Source: Bin80 sp964291275
GTDB taxonomy: Bacteria; Bacteroidota; Rhodothermia; Rhodothermales; Bin80
Assembly (NCBI GenBank): GCA_964291275.2
Contig: OZ219800.1
Location: 1,201,144 to 1,265,143, forward strand
Reading direction: 5' to 3'
Length of the DNA stretch: 64,000 nt
The notes beneath the pieces are model-generated. The model had not been told where the DNA came from. It made no database searches and saw only the letters and a list, made by a program, of their open reading frames with translations. Each line of letters opens with the position of its first letter. Positions within the stretch are counted from its first letter, which is position 1. Positions 18,194-27,099 of this stretch are shown here, piece by piece. The translations under genes and the position numbers were made by a program.

Positions 18194-20584
18194 TCAAAAG
18201 ATGCGTGCTAGACCAAACGTCGGGTATAAGAAGCGCTTTCCCTCAATGTGATAGGCGAAATCCACGCGCCCTAAGCCAAATATTCCGCTCAATGACAACC
18301 CTAACTCATTATGGGGACTCCAGCGGCGCTGTGATCCCTCCGCCCCTCGAACATAAGCATGCCCACCGAAAACCGATACATTGTAACCCCTCTCAGCAAT
18401 GGACGCAAGGCCCAGCAGCTCGAAGGGCAGCGTACGAAAGTTGTGCTCCCAGTATCCAAAAACCATTCCACTACCTTGATAAGGGAGCCCCCGAAGGGTA
18501 TGTAATGAACCATCCCAATGATAGGCCGTGGTTCCTCCCTCGACAATGAAAAAACGCTGCAGCGGTAAAGTCCGACCGCCATCGGAAGCCAGACCCACCG
18601 AAATCCCGTAATCAAGGGTTGCCGGTATAAAACGTCTGCGCAAAAATGTAATCACGCGCCCACCTGCTTTCAAATAGTACCGACGAAAAACAAAATCTGA
18701 CTGCGGTGTTGAGAATTCAGCGCTGATAGCTAGATGTTTCGATGGATCCAATAGTAACACCGGGGGGCGGCCAAAATTAAGCTTGACCGTGAACGTCCGC
18801 ATTTCGCCCTCGGGAACCAATACATTTGGCCGCTGGGGTTCACGCCTACCTAACAAGTCGTAGCTGATGCTACCGGTCAACTGTGAATGAATTGCATGCA
18901 GATACGTAGCCGATATAGTGCCCCGAGTCCCTTGCATGCGATAGCCCCCCGTGATTGATATCCCCTGCCGTCGGTAGTAGTCGAAGTAGTCGTTTTGCCC
19001 AAAGAGTATCAAACTACTGTTACTCAATCTGTTTTTGTTGCTGGACTGATAGGTAAATGTGTTTTCAGAACGGTAACCTGCGCCGATGAACCAATCTTTC
19101 TCCCAGCGTACAGCTCCATCATACGAAACCTGTGCAGCCCCTTTCTGCCCAGTGCTCAATCCTGCACCCACTTCTATTGCCAGTGTTCGATCGGATTCTT
19201 CGCGATAGAATTCTTTGCCGTATCCTACGCCTCCGTGGAAAGCATCTACCCGGTTGTACCACAGACGCGGCGTAACCCTAATGTCGGTAAAAAAACCAAT
19301 GACCTTGTCCATGGATGAGCGTCGCTCTTCCATTTCGGCACTCCTGTTCAACGCACGTCCCAAAGGTCCACGCGGCTCGTAGGCTTCCCTAAGCGAGTAA
19401 GTACTATCTATGGATGCATAGGCTATTGTTTCTTCGGGATTGAGCGGAACCACAACTCCTTCACGTTGGAATCCTTCGCCAGATGCTACCGCTAATGAAT
19501 CTACATGCAGCCTATCATCATCCTCGAACAGGCTGTCCGCCAGTGCAATATTCAACTGGTAATCCGTGAAGCGAGACACCTGATCGATGAAAATAATTGG
19601 AAAACTCAACAATTGTCTGAGCAATGGTCCTAAAGATATTTCTACAATGGCCTTCGAATGCAAGTCTACAGGCAGCCAAAAATCACCACCGTAGCTGGAA
19701 AACTGCTGCAGGTAGGTGGTCTCATATCTCTGGATTGGGAACGGAAATAAAAAGGCTGGCCCTGGGCTTAACCTGGCTTCAATAAGAGCAAAGACACCAT
19801 CAACGACGGACACTGTGCCTACGAAAGCGCTTGTCTGTCTATACTTTGGTTCAACGGCAATATCGTAGATGAGTACATCATCGACACTGCGCATCCCTTC
19901 CAGCGTGAATACATACTTATCTAGCGCATCCGGATGCGTGACACCGATGAGTGTATGGCCGCCAACTTCCACGTCGTCATCGTACAGATTCACCATGGTC
20001 AGTGCTGCGGGCATTTCATCTCCAAAAGGCACATTCCCAGTGTTCCGCGTTCCTGTTATCTCCTCACGAATTCCCCGATCCTTATCCCACCATGCCGTAG
20101 CTGCAGATTCAACAATGGCAACAATGCCGGAGTCATTGGAAAACGTATACCGTGCATATGCCTGAACTTCAAATGTACTCAGCTCCCTTCGCCAAATTTT
20201 TTTGCGCTCAATCACCTCGCGCATGATCGATACAGCTGGATCTTCATCTGTCACTACCATCTGTCTCATCTCCATGACCACGGGCTCCAACCGAAATTCC
20301 AGCGGAGTTTCGGTATGGGCAGTAAGCGTATCGGTTCGGAAGCCGATGAACCGCACCACAAGATCAACCGGTAGATCATCCACTGCTATTTCGTAGACCC
20401 CCTCACTGTTTGTAATCGTCCCTTTGTAGGTACCTGCGATCTGCACCGTTGCCGCGGGGAGCGTTTCATTGGTGCTGGCATCAACAACACGGCCACGTAG
20501 AATCTGTGCTTTGATCTCCGGCGAATATGCCAAACACAGAAGCACGATCAAACCCAATGTTCTGCCGATACGTTGTTTATACAT
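18194..20584 (-). CDS. CarboxypepD_reg plus DUF5686 outer-membrane protein
   Basis: A 796-residue exported protein. A signal peptide (IVLLCLAYSPEIKAQ) is followed by a CarboxypepD_reg-like domain (about residues 30-110: GRVVDASTNETLPAATVQI), a DUF5686 region (about 115-400, including EVIERKKIWRRELSTFEVQA) and a long beta-strand-rich C-terminus that ends with an aromatic residue, as outer-membrane barrels do. The family is typical of Bacteroidota; its transport or structural role is not established. Its start overlaps the end of the patatin gene by 8 bases, so the two are probably co-translated. A partial decayed copy of the same pair sits at 1-355. Confidence 0.85.
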   Translation of the reverse strand: MYKQRIGRTLGLIVLLCLAYSPEIKAQILRGRVVDASTNETLPAATVQIAGTYKGTITNSEGVYEIAVDDLPVDLVVRFIGFRTDTLTAHTETPLEFRLEPVVMEMRQMVVTDEDPAVSIMREVIERKKIWRRELSTFEVQAYARYTFSNDSGIVAIVESAATAWWDKDRGIREEITGTRNTGNVPFGDEMPAALTMVNLYDDDVEVGGHTLIGVTHPDALDKYVFTLEGMRSVDDVLIYDIAVEPKYRQTSAFVGTVSVVDGVFALIEARLSPGPAFLFPFPIQRYETTYLQQFSSYGGDFWLPVDLHSKAIVEISLGPLLRQLLSFPIIFIDQVSRFTDYQLNIALADSLFEDDDRLHVDSLAVASGEGFQREGVVVPLNPEETIAYASIDSTYSLREAYEPRGPLGRALNRSAEMEERRSSMDKVIGFFTDIRVTPRLWYNRVDAFHGGVGYGKEFYREESDRTLAIEVGAGLSTGQKGAAQVSYDGAVRWEKDWFIGAGYRSENTFTYQSSNKNRLSNSSLILFGQNDYFDYYRRQGISITGGYRMQGTRGTISATYLHAIHSQLTGSISYDLLGRREPQRPNVLVPEGEMRTFTVKLNFGRPPVLLLDPSKHLAISAEFSTPQSDFVFRRYYLKAGGRVITFLRRRFIPATLDYGISVGLASDGGRTLPLQRFFIVEGGTTAYHWDGSLHTLRGLPYQGSGMVFGYWEHNFRTLPFELLGLASIAERGYNVSVFGGHAYVRGAEGSQRRWSPHNELGLSLSGIFGLGRVDFAYHIEGKRFLYPTFGLARIF

Positions 20585-21746
20585 TGATGGCCTCCTCTAA
20601 GAATGTTTCTATGGCAGCAGATTGCCGCTTGCCATCTTCGTAACCCAGCTCCAGAACACGCCCAATGAATTCTGGATCAAACAACATCACACTCAGCCAA
20701 TCCGGAGTCAGGGTATCCCCGCTTCCGAGCCCTCGCGTGAGCAACCGTAGGACACCCTCCGTCCTAACCTCCAGTCCTCTTGCCAGCCTACCGATGTCCT
20801 TGGACGGCTGAATCAGGAGGACATTAACCGGACGCATCCCATTTCGTTCGGCATGCGGCGTACGCCTGACCAATTTGGTTATCCTCTCGGCCACTCGTAC
20901 GTCGTGATCAAAAGCATCCAAAAAAATGGCATTCAGCATAATACCCATTACCTGTGCTGCCGGCGGATATCCGGTAATCGCTGGCGCGTTTGCTTCCTCC
21001 CGGGAGCGTGGGTATTTGGGTGAAATACAGATGATGTCCGTTGCCCCTAAGTGCAATGCCGGTGCGAGTGGAGCAATCACACGAATACCACCGTCCCCAT
21101 ACCACGCTTCGCCCAGTTTTACGGCAGGAAATAACAGCGGCAAAGCCGAAGAGGCCATCACGTGATCGAGCGTGATTTCAGTCTTATGTGCTATGCGGTT
21201 CGGGCGATGCCACATTTCGATGTTACGCCCCTGTACCCAGCTCACTGACTGACCTGTGGTGAAGCTGGTTGTCGTAATACAAACCGATAATAATTTTCCG
21301 CTTGCGAGGTTCTTACGAATCTGCGGCAACGTGCCGTCTGGGGCAGCAGGTAGCTGCCCAGACAAATACCGGCGCAGCGGTTGTGTATTGAGAAGTGCTT
21401 CTCCTTCTTCCACACGAATCACGGTATTACCGAGCCGTATACGCCGCAGGATGCGCCTAAACAAACTTACACTGGACTCGGGCAAGTAGACCTTATCCTG
21501 ATTGATATTCTGCCAACAGTGTAATAAGGCTTCTGTACCTCCCGGGTTAGGATGCCCCGCAAGAAATGCAGCATTGATTGCCCCGGCAGAAACTCCCGTA
21601 ATGATCGGAAACGTAATTTCCGGGACCAATTCCTGCATGAAATGCACAACGCCAGCCTGATAGGCCGATCGTGCACCACCACCAGCCAGCACCAATGCCA
21701 GCTGCCTCGGGGGGCCCTCTTCACTAAGATTAGATGCATTGTTCAT
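20577..21746 (-). CDS. patatin-like phospholipase
   Basis: A 389-residue acyl hydrolase of the patatin/RssA type using a Ser-Asp dyad. The oxyanion loop is LAGGGARSAYQAGV (20-33), the nucleophile elbow GVSAG (51-55, Ser53) and the catalytic Asp lies in YGDGGIR (about 215). The C-terminal part carries a segment (DHDVRVAERITKLVRR) common in bacterial patatins. No export signal is visible, so it probably acts on membrane lipids from the cytoplasmic side. It overlaps the DUF5686 gene downstream by 8 bases and so is the first gene of a two-gene unit. Confidence 0.88.
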   Translation of the reverse strand: MNNASNLSEEGPPRQLALVLAGGGARSAYQAGVVHFMQELVPEITFPIITGVSAGAINAAFLAGHPNPGGTEALLHCWQNINQDKVYLPESSVSLFRRILRRIRLGNTVIRVEEGEALLNTQPLRRYLSGQLPAAPDGTLPQIRKNLASGKLLSVCITTTSFTTGQSVSWVQGRNIEMWHRPNRIAHKTEITLDHVMASSALPLLFPAVKLGEAWYGDGGIRVIAPLAPALHLGATDIICISPKYPRSREEANAPAITGYPPAAQVMGIMLNAIFLDAFDHDVRVAERITKLVRRTPHAERNGMRPVNVLLIQPSKDIGRLARGLEVRTEGVLRLLTRGLGSGDTLTPDWLSVMLFDPEFIGRVLELGYEDGKRQSAAIETFLEEAINV

Positions 21747-21845
21747 CTCCTATCAGCACTCAACTCCAAGTTATTGCGACTGATTTTGTGCAACAGCCAC
21801 AAACATATTCAATCCATCTTACCGGGTACGAGATAACAATGCCTG

Positions 21846-24074
21846 CTACAATTCATCTGGATCAGCAATAATCTCCTGCACCAAGCGGTCGGCCCCGTAG
21901 ACGTGGCGCAGCGATTCTAGAATGGCACGCACATCCACCGAAATAGCTCGTGCAGTACGATCAGAGAATACATACACATTGGCCAAGGCTTCGATGTTAC
22001 CGTCGTGAAGTAACCCCACAATCTCCAGATTCTGGTTCAGGAGTGGAGACCCTGAATTACCCGCGGCTACATCGTTGGTGCTTACTATATTCAACGGCGT
22101 TGAGAGATCAAGCGCCTCAGGAGGATCACGCCAACGTTCGGGAAGATCCCATTCCCGACTGATATCACGATAAGCGTGAAAGTGGTCGTACAGCCCATAG
22201 AATGTTGTGAATGCTGGAGCACGAGTTCCATTATACGCATATCCATCTACACGCCCATCTGATATCCGCAACGAAAAAGATGCGTCCGGGGGCATATCTG
22301 TACCGTAGAGCGCGAATCGCAGTGATGCCAGCTCTGCAACAAGTAAGTCTTCGCGATTCTGAAAACTCTCTACCTGCTGTTGAACCGTGAAATACAACGG
22401 AGCCAAGGCACTGATCACCTGCACGGTCGAATCATCGCTCCCCAGGAATCCCTTATCCAAAAGCTCGGTAAATCCAGCCGAATCCGTGAGTGACGTAGTG
22501 GCGACAATGCTTGCGGCCAAACTATCGATCGTAAGTTCTCCCAACAGACTACGCATTGTCGGATCCTGTGCCCCCAGAGCTTCTTGAAGCTCTTGAAGCC
22601 GCAACTTGATCAGAGACTCATCCACCTCTGCGGGAAAGTCGTCCAGAGCCAGTGCATCCTTGCGAATATCAGCGAGCAATTCCTGGTCTACATAGCCTCT
22701 ACGCTGCAGATTAGCATAATAGTACCCATACAGCGCACGCAAGAGGATCCTCGACCCAAGTGTTGTCCCGAAGAGTGCAAACCCCGCCATACGACCAGCC
22801 TCTGCCCGCTTTGAAAGTTGGAGATCATCCAGTTCCTGAAACAGGGAACCATAGCGCACCGACAGGGAATCCGATTTAAAAAGGTCCTCCCGGACCTGGT
22901 ACTCAGCAGCGCTGCGTCGAACGATCAACGTATCGTTACGTAGACCCGACAACTTTCCCGAAAACGACTTGAGCGTATTACTGACATCAAACCACATGTT
23001 GTTAAGAGCATCCGCCGAATCCGATCCGGCGGAACCTGCGAACGGGCGAAGTAATTCTGCCCGCCGCTCCAGTGCGGCAACCTGTTGCGGCAACACGTAA
23101 TCGCGCTCAAAAATCAACTGTGATGCACTGCCAAGCCGGCTGGTCGAGCCCGGATTACCCACAAGAAAAACCGCGTCGCCAACCGATGCCCCCTCAGTGC
23201 TCCATGCATAATGGTGCGGCGTCACTGCAGGGTTGCCGTCCTCGTCATAGGCCCTCAAAAAAGCCACATCAAGAGCATAACGGGGAAACGTGAAGTTGTC
23301 ACTCTCACCCCCGAAGAAACCTATTTGCTCTTCCGAGGCCATGACCAAACGTACGTCCTCGTAGCGCCTATAGGTGTATGCGGCGTAGCGCTCACCACTG
23401 TAGAGCTCAACCACTTCCACATGCAGTGTAGAATCATGTACTGCTGCGGCCTCCCTTAACTCTTTTTCAATAGCCGAAGCTTTGTTGCGACGGGCCTGGA
23501 CGCGCTCATTATCACCCCGTACGATGCGGCTGGCGCCGTGAACCCGACTCGTGACGTCTGTGATTCCCCAAAGCTGCTCAACATATAGGTCGGGTACTTT
23601 TCGCTCATCCGCACCAGTTGCAGCAAGAAAACCTTCTTCCATCAAACTCTCCCCGTCACGGGATACTTCCACAATGCTCTCACGCGTACAATGGTGGTTC
23701 GTCAGGATCAATCCCCGATCTGAGACAAAACTGGCAGAGCAGCCCGATGAAAGTCTTAACGCACCCAACCTGGCTTTCGCAAACCATGCCGAATCGGCAT
23801 CTATGCCATAAGCTTCGGCAAACCAGTCAACCGGCGGGTTATCAAATGTCCACATCTTGCCTCCATCAAAACGACCGAGGTCAACATCGAACCTGTCTAT
23901 CCCGAAGTGAACCTCCTCCACCGGTTCCGCTGCTGGAGGCGGGGCCTCCTCCACAACCAGAGGTTGCTCTATCACCTGCACAACTTCCACAGCAGCAGGA
24001 GCGCAACCCGCCAGTGCCATCAGAAGAAACAGCAACCCAGTAAACAACCAATTCATGCGGCTACGAGTCATCAT
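21846..24074 (-). CDS. S46-family dipeptidyl peptidase (DPP7/DPP11 type), lipoprotein
   Basis: A 742-residue exported serine peptidase that removes dipeptides from the N-terminus of oligopeptides, a nutritional role known for S46 enzymes of Bacteroidota. The lipobox is LMALAGC (Cys at about 24). The catalytic His sits in LTNHHC, the Asp in GGESDNFTFPRY and the Ser in GNSGSPLLN near the C-terminus; all three are intact. The helical domain between His/Asp and Ser is full length. The gene begins immediately after the stop of the shorter S46-like gene upstream, so both are in one transcript. P1 specificity (hydrophobic or acidic) cannot be fixed from sequence alone. Confidence 0.92.
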   Translation of the reverse strand: MMTRSRMNWLFTGLLFLLMALAGCAPAAVEVVQVIEQPLVVEEAPPPAAEPVEEVHFGIDRFDVDLGRFDGGKMWTFDNPPVDWFAEAYGIDADSAWFAKARLGALRLSSGCSASFVSDRGLILTNHHCTRESIVEVSRDGESLMEEGFLAATGADERKVPDLYVEQLWGITDVTSRVHGASRIVRGDNERVQARRNKASAIEKELREAAAVHDSTLHVEVVELYSGERYAAYTYRRYEDVRLVMASEEQIGFFGGESDNFTFPRYALDVAFLRAYDEDGNPAVTPHHYAWSTEGASVGDAVFLVGNPGSTSRLGSASQLIFERDYVLPQQVAALERRAELLRPFAGSAGSDSADALNNMWFDVSNTLKSFSGKLSGLRNDTLIVRRSAAEYQVREDLFKSDSLSVRYGSLFQELDDLQLSKRAEAGRMAGFALFGTTLGSRILLRALYGYYYANLQRRGYVDQELLADIRKDALALDDFPAEVDESLIKLRLQELQEALGAQDPTMRSLLGELTIDSLAASIVATTSLTDSAGFTELLDKGFLGSDDSTVQVISALAPLYFTVQQQVESFQNREDLLVAELASLRFALYGTDMPPDASFSLRISDGRVDGYAYNGTRAPAFTTFYGLYDHFHAYRDISREWDLPERWRDPPEALDLSTPLNIVSTNDVAAGNSGSPLLNQNLEIVGLLHDGNIEALANVYVFSDRTARAISVDVRAILESLRHVYGADRLVQEIIADPDEL

Positions 24075-25187
24075 TTACGGCAATGCTTGTTCAGCCAGCT
24101 CATCTGCCACGCCCTCAGCCTTCAATGCAGTGCGCAATAGTGCCAATATCCCAGAAGTAGAAATAGCCACGCAATACGTGCCTTCCTCAGTATCCGTGTT
24201 ATCGAAGGCAACTCCTAGAATTTCCATGTCCACATTTATAAGCCCTGCACCTGTCTGTGCACATTCACCAACCACGGAAAAATTTAATGCAGTTGCCATA
24301 TCACTCTCTTTGATACCAGATAGCCAGTCTTCCGATAACACCCATGAGCCTTTCGCCCCGTGCGAATAGTGCTGGTCCAGCATCCCATACAATGTGGTAT
24401 ACGGCGGTGAGATGGTACCATTGTAACTGAACGTGTTCGAGAGCGTCATTACTGTGAATGGCTCATTTGCGTCAAATGCAGTCGCGAAGAACCTCTCCCG
24501 ATCAAGGGGCCTGCGATCATTCCATGCGAAATAGCTCTCCGTATCCAGAGGCTGAGCACTGTCATCGTAAACCCTGAATAGCGCAAAATTTATCGCATAT
24601 CTGGGGTATACACCATCCTCGTTCCCAAAATCTGTGACATCCGCAGAAGGAATCACAACGAGCCTCACGTCATTGTATGTGCGCCAAACATATTCCCAGA
24701 AGGTGCTGCTATCGTCTGCTGCAATAACCTCTGCTTCGACCCCAGTCTCCAAATCTTCAGATGCATCCTCAATACGAGCAAACTCACGAATGTCCACCAG
24801 CTGCCGCACGGTCAACCCTGATAGTTTACGCTCATCCGACAGCGTACTGGCTACAAAGACACTGTCATTCGGACGGATCCAGGTCTCGAGAGAACGCAGG
24901 CACGTTGCGCTGGTTACCGCAAGACCGTCGGCACTTACAAGTGCCGCAGCGCACCCAGGTAACTGAAGTGTTCCTAAACGAGCATTTTCAATCCAATTCG
25001 CGTCTATAACATGTGGAAGTGAGGACTGGGATGCCGCCTCTTGGGCAAAGCGCCAGGCGTGCTTTACCTCGACATTTTCGTCCGTGCTCGGCGGAACAGC
25101 CTGTTCCACCTGAGCAAACGAATCTGCAGTAACTAATACAACTAGCAGAACGCCGACCATACAGCAGGGGATGGAACAATATTTCAT
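24075..25187 (-). CDS. S46-like protein lacking the catalytic triad
   Basis: A 370-residue secreted protein (signal CCMVGVLLVVLVTADSFAQ) related to the adjacent S46 peptidase. The fold-defining segments are recognisable: LGTLQLPGCAAALVSADGLA, the VYPRY region and a C-terminal LYGMLDQHYSHG. The His motif TNHHC is replaced by TSATC, the Asp region SDNFTFPRY by EDGVYPRY and the Ser motif GNSGS by GECAQTGAG. Most of the helical domain is missing, which explains the half length. It should be non-catalytic; a regulatory, chaperone or substrate-binding role beside the active enzyme is inference. I start at the ATG at 25187, because the longer frame runs through the tRNA-Leu gene. The stop abuts the start of the next gene (TAAATGATG). 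Confidence 0.82.
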   Translation of the reverse strand: MKYCSIPCCMVGVLLVVLVTADSFAQVEQAVPPSTDENVEVKHAWRFAQEAASQSSLPHVIDANWIENARLGTLQLPGCAAALVSADGLAVTSATCLRSLETWIRPNDSVFVASTLSDERKLSGLTVRQLVDIREFARIEDASEDLETGVEAEVIAADDSSTFWEYVWRTYNDVRLVVIPSADVTDFGNEDGVYPRYAINFALFRVYDDSAQPLDTESYFAWNDRRPLDRERFFATAFDANEPFTVMTLSNTFSYNGTISPPYTTLYGMLDQHYSHGAKGSWVLSEDWLSGIKESDMATALNFSVVGECAQTGAGLINVDMEILGVAFDNTDTEEGTYCVAISTSGILALLRTALKAEGVADELAEQALP

Positions 25188-25218
25188 AAGTTTATATCCA
25201 CCTTGCTGCAATTTCCAT

Positions 25219-25302
25219 GCCGGAGTGGCGGAACTGGTAGACGCGCAGGTCTTAGGAACCTGTGTCCCTTCGGATGTGTGGGTTCGAGTCCCACCTCCGG
25301 CA
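25219..25302 (+). tRNA. tRNA-Leu (anticodon UAG)
   Basis: An 84-nt sequence folding as a class II tRNA. Acceptor stem GCCGGAG pairs with CTCCGGC, with A as discriminator base. The anticodon loop CTTAGGA between CAGGT and ACCTG gives anticodon TAG; a long variable arm (TGTCCCTTCGGATGT) and T arm GTGGGTTCGAGTCCCAC follow. CCA is not encoded. It lies on the strand opposite to the genes on both sides, 31 bases upstream of the S46-like gene start. Confidence 0.97.
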
Positions 25303-25321
25303 CTTGCATCGATGGTAATCA

Positions 25322-25690
25322 TCAGTGAGCGGCCTCGTCACTCGCTACGAATTTCATGGATAGTGAGTTGACGCAGTGACGCGTATCCTTGGCGGTAAAC
25401 CTTTCGCCCGTGAACACATGCCCCAGGTGTCCATCACAGCTGGCACAAACGATTTCCGTGCGCCGTCCATCGGCGTCCGGTACACGGCGGACACGTCCCG
25501 GGATTTCATCATCGAAGCTCGGCCACCCACACCCAGAACGAAATTTGTCCTCTGACCGATAAAGTGGCGTGTCGCATTGTCGACAAATATAAAGCCCCGG
25601 GGCATAATGCTCGTAGAATTCCCCCGTAAAGGGACGCTCGGTTCCCTTGTTCAGAATCACATAGGCCTCTTCGGATGTGAGCTTATTCAT
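25322..25690 (-). CDS. msrB: peptide-methionine (R)-S-oxide reductase
   Basis: A 122-residue cytosolic repair enzyme that reduces the R form of methionine sulfoxide in proteins using thioredoxin. Zinc-binding Cys pairs CRQC (36, 39) and CASC (82, 85) are present, and the catalytic Cys106 lies in RHCVNSLSM, the family signature. The substrate-pocket motif GCGWPSF (53-59) is intact. Length is normal for a single-domain MsrB. Its 3' end lies just beyond the tRNA-Leu gene on the other strand. Confidence 0.95.
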   Translation of the reverse strand: MNKLTSEEAYVILNKGTERPFTGEFYEHYAPGLYICRQCDTPLYRSEDKFRSGCGWPSFDDEIPGRVRRVPDADGRRTEIVCASCDGHLGHVFTGERFTAKDTRHCVNSLSMKFVASDEAAH

Positions 25691-25755
25691 CTCGCCTTGA
25701 TTTGGTGTTCAGATCGACTCTGTCTACAACTTGGAGATATCGTCTTATGTTGCCC

Positions 25756-26577
25756 TCAGGGAGCGGGAGTCAGTGGATCAGGATACTTGAACGTATATCC
25801 CAATCGCTTGCGCACCCAATGATTCAGCACAACCTTGTCGGGCTGTGATTCCCCGAAACCCACCTTCGGAAGCGCTATACCTAGGCGTAAAGCCGCATGC
25901 GTATAGAATTCGGCCCTGGACGGATGCTGGTCCGCACATACGTTGAAGGTTTCCCCCCAGCAGTTCTGCATAATGGTGGCCAGGGCGATTCCCACGGCAT
26001 CATCCCGATGCACCAGATTGACAGAATTTTGTGGATTCCGTAATGGACGCCCCGACCAAAATCTCCCAGGTTTGCGTTCGTACCCATAGAGCCCGCCACA
26101 CCTTAGTATCGTGGTTTGAAATTCAGAGGCACTCCTGACTGTCTTTTCTGCGGCCAGGAGCGCACATCCCGACGCCGTCTCTGGTATGAGTTTTCCTGCG
26201 TCCTCCTCCCTAACATGCCCTGATCTGTAAACACTTGTTGAGCTCACAAACAACACCTTCTGTACATTACCACCTTTCAGATAGAAAAGTAGCGACTCCA
26301 TCGCAGACTCCATAAACATTTTCACGTCCGCACGCCTGCGCCCTGGTGGAAAATTGAGTACCACCACATCAGAGTCGAAAAAATCACGCAGACCACGCCC
26401 CTGCAGATCCGGCGTTAACTTCAGTAGGTACGGCTCGACACCGTCAGACAACAGTTGGTCCAGCTTCGTTTCGCTGGTCGTGGACCCACGCACACGCCAG
26501 CCACGATCTAGTAGTAGTTTAGCCAACGGGCGACCGATATACCCGCAACCCAGCACACTGGCCGTTGGTTCTGTCAT
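25756..26577 (-). CDS. SDR/NAD(P)-dependent epimerase-like protein (YeeZ type)
   Basis: A 273-residue atypical short-chain dehydrogenase/epimerase. The Rossmann motif GCGYIGRPLA (10-19) binds the dinucleotide, and VSSTSVYRSG carries the central Ser and Tyr; the usual Tyr-x-x-x-Lys is not intact (Tyr then RSGH), as in YeeZ-like members. The segment NLVHRDDAVGI matches the family's substrate-side loop. Substrate unknown. It is divergent from the PH-domain genes, with 54 bases between starts. Confidence 0.75.
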   Translation of the reverse strand: MTEPTASVLGCGYIGRPLAKLLLDRGWRVRGSTTSETKLDQLLSDGVEPYLLKLTPDLQGRGLRDFFDSDVVVLNFPPGRRRADVKMFMESAMESLLFYLKGGNVQKVLFVSSTSVYRSGHVREEDAGKLIPETASGCALLAAEKTVRSASEFQTTILRCGGLYGYERKPGRFWSGRPLRNPQNSVNLVHRDDAVGIALATIMQNCWGETFNVCADQHPSRAEFYTHAALRLGIALPKVGFGESQPDKVVLNHWVRKRLGYTFKYPDPLTPAP

Positions 26578-26631
26578 GATACAACAAGCGATCTGTTGGT
26601 GCGTAGCATCTGGTAATCTTTCGAAAATACC

Positions 26632-27099
26632 ATGGAACTGCTTGATCCAGCAGTCAAGAGCGTCTGGACCATCAAGAGTCTATTACGTTGGTGCATCTTG
26701 CTTCCCTTTTCTGCGACAGCAGATGTTGTTCTCTTATTCTCCGATAGCGACACTTTTCTACCTGGACTTTGGACAGGTCTCCTAATAATCATTTGTTTGG
26801 TGTGGACGCTCACTGTACCTAAGCTACGGTACAGATACTGGTGCTATGAATTGCGTGAGGAAGATCTATATGCAATACGTGGAATCTGGAACCGTGTACA
26901 AACCATCGTGCCACTCCGGCGCATTCAACACCTTGATGTCGCGCAGGATCTGATCGAAGGAAATTATGACGTCGCCCGTCTGGTCGTACATACTGCAGGA
27001 ACACGGAGCACCGATGTCGTAATTCCCGGCTTACCCTACGAAGAGGCCGTGCGCCTGCGGGACACCGTTCGGGACTTCGTCGCCGAGCATATGGATTAA
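26632..27099 (+). CDS. bacterial PH-domain membrane protein (YdbS-like)
   Basis: A 155-residue protein with two transmembrane helices (about residues 20-65) followed by one bacterial PH domain (bPH2, about 70-150: LREEDLYAIRGIWNRVQTIVPLRR). It resembles YdbS of Bacillus, which works with YdbT in resistance to certain bacteriocins. The stop overlaps the start of the next gene (TAATG), so translation of the pair is coupled. Function here is inferred from family and pairing only. Confidence 0.78.
   Translation: MELLDPAVKSVWTIKSLLRWCILLPFSATADVVLLFSDSDTFLPGLWTGLLIIICLVWTLTVPKLRYRYWCYELREEDLYAIRGIWNRVQTIVPLRRIQHLDVAQDLIEGNYDVARLVVHTAGTRSTDVVIPGLPYEEAVRLRDTVRDFVAEHMD

Noticed and set aside
25188..25322. 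N-terminal extension of the S46-like gene
   Set aside because: This frame runs antisense through the tRNA-Leu gene; the signal peptide begins at the ATG at 25187.
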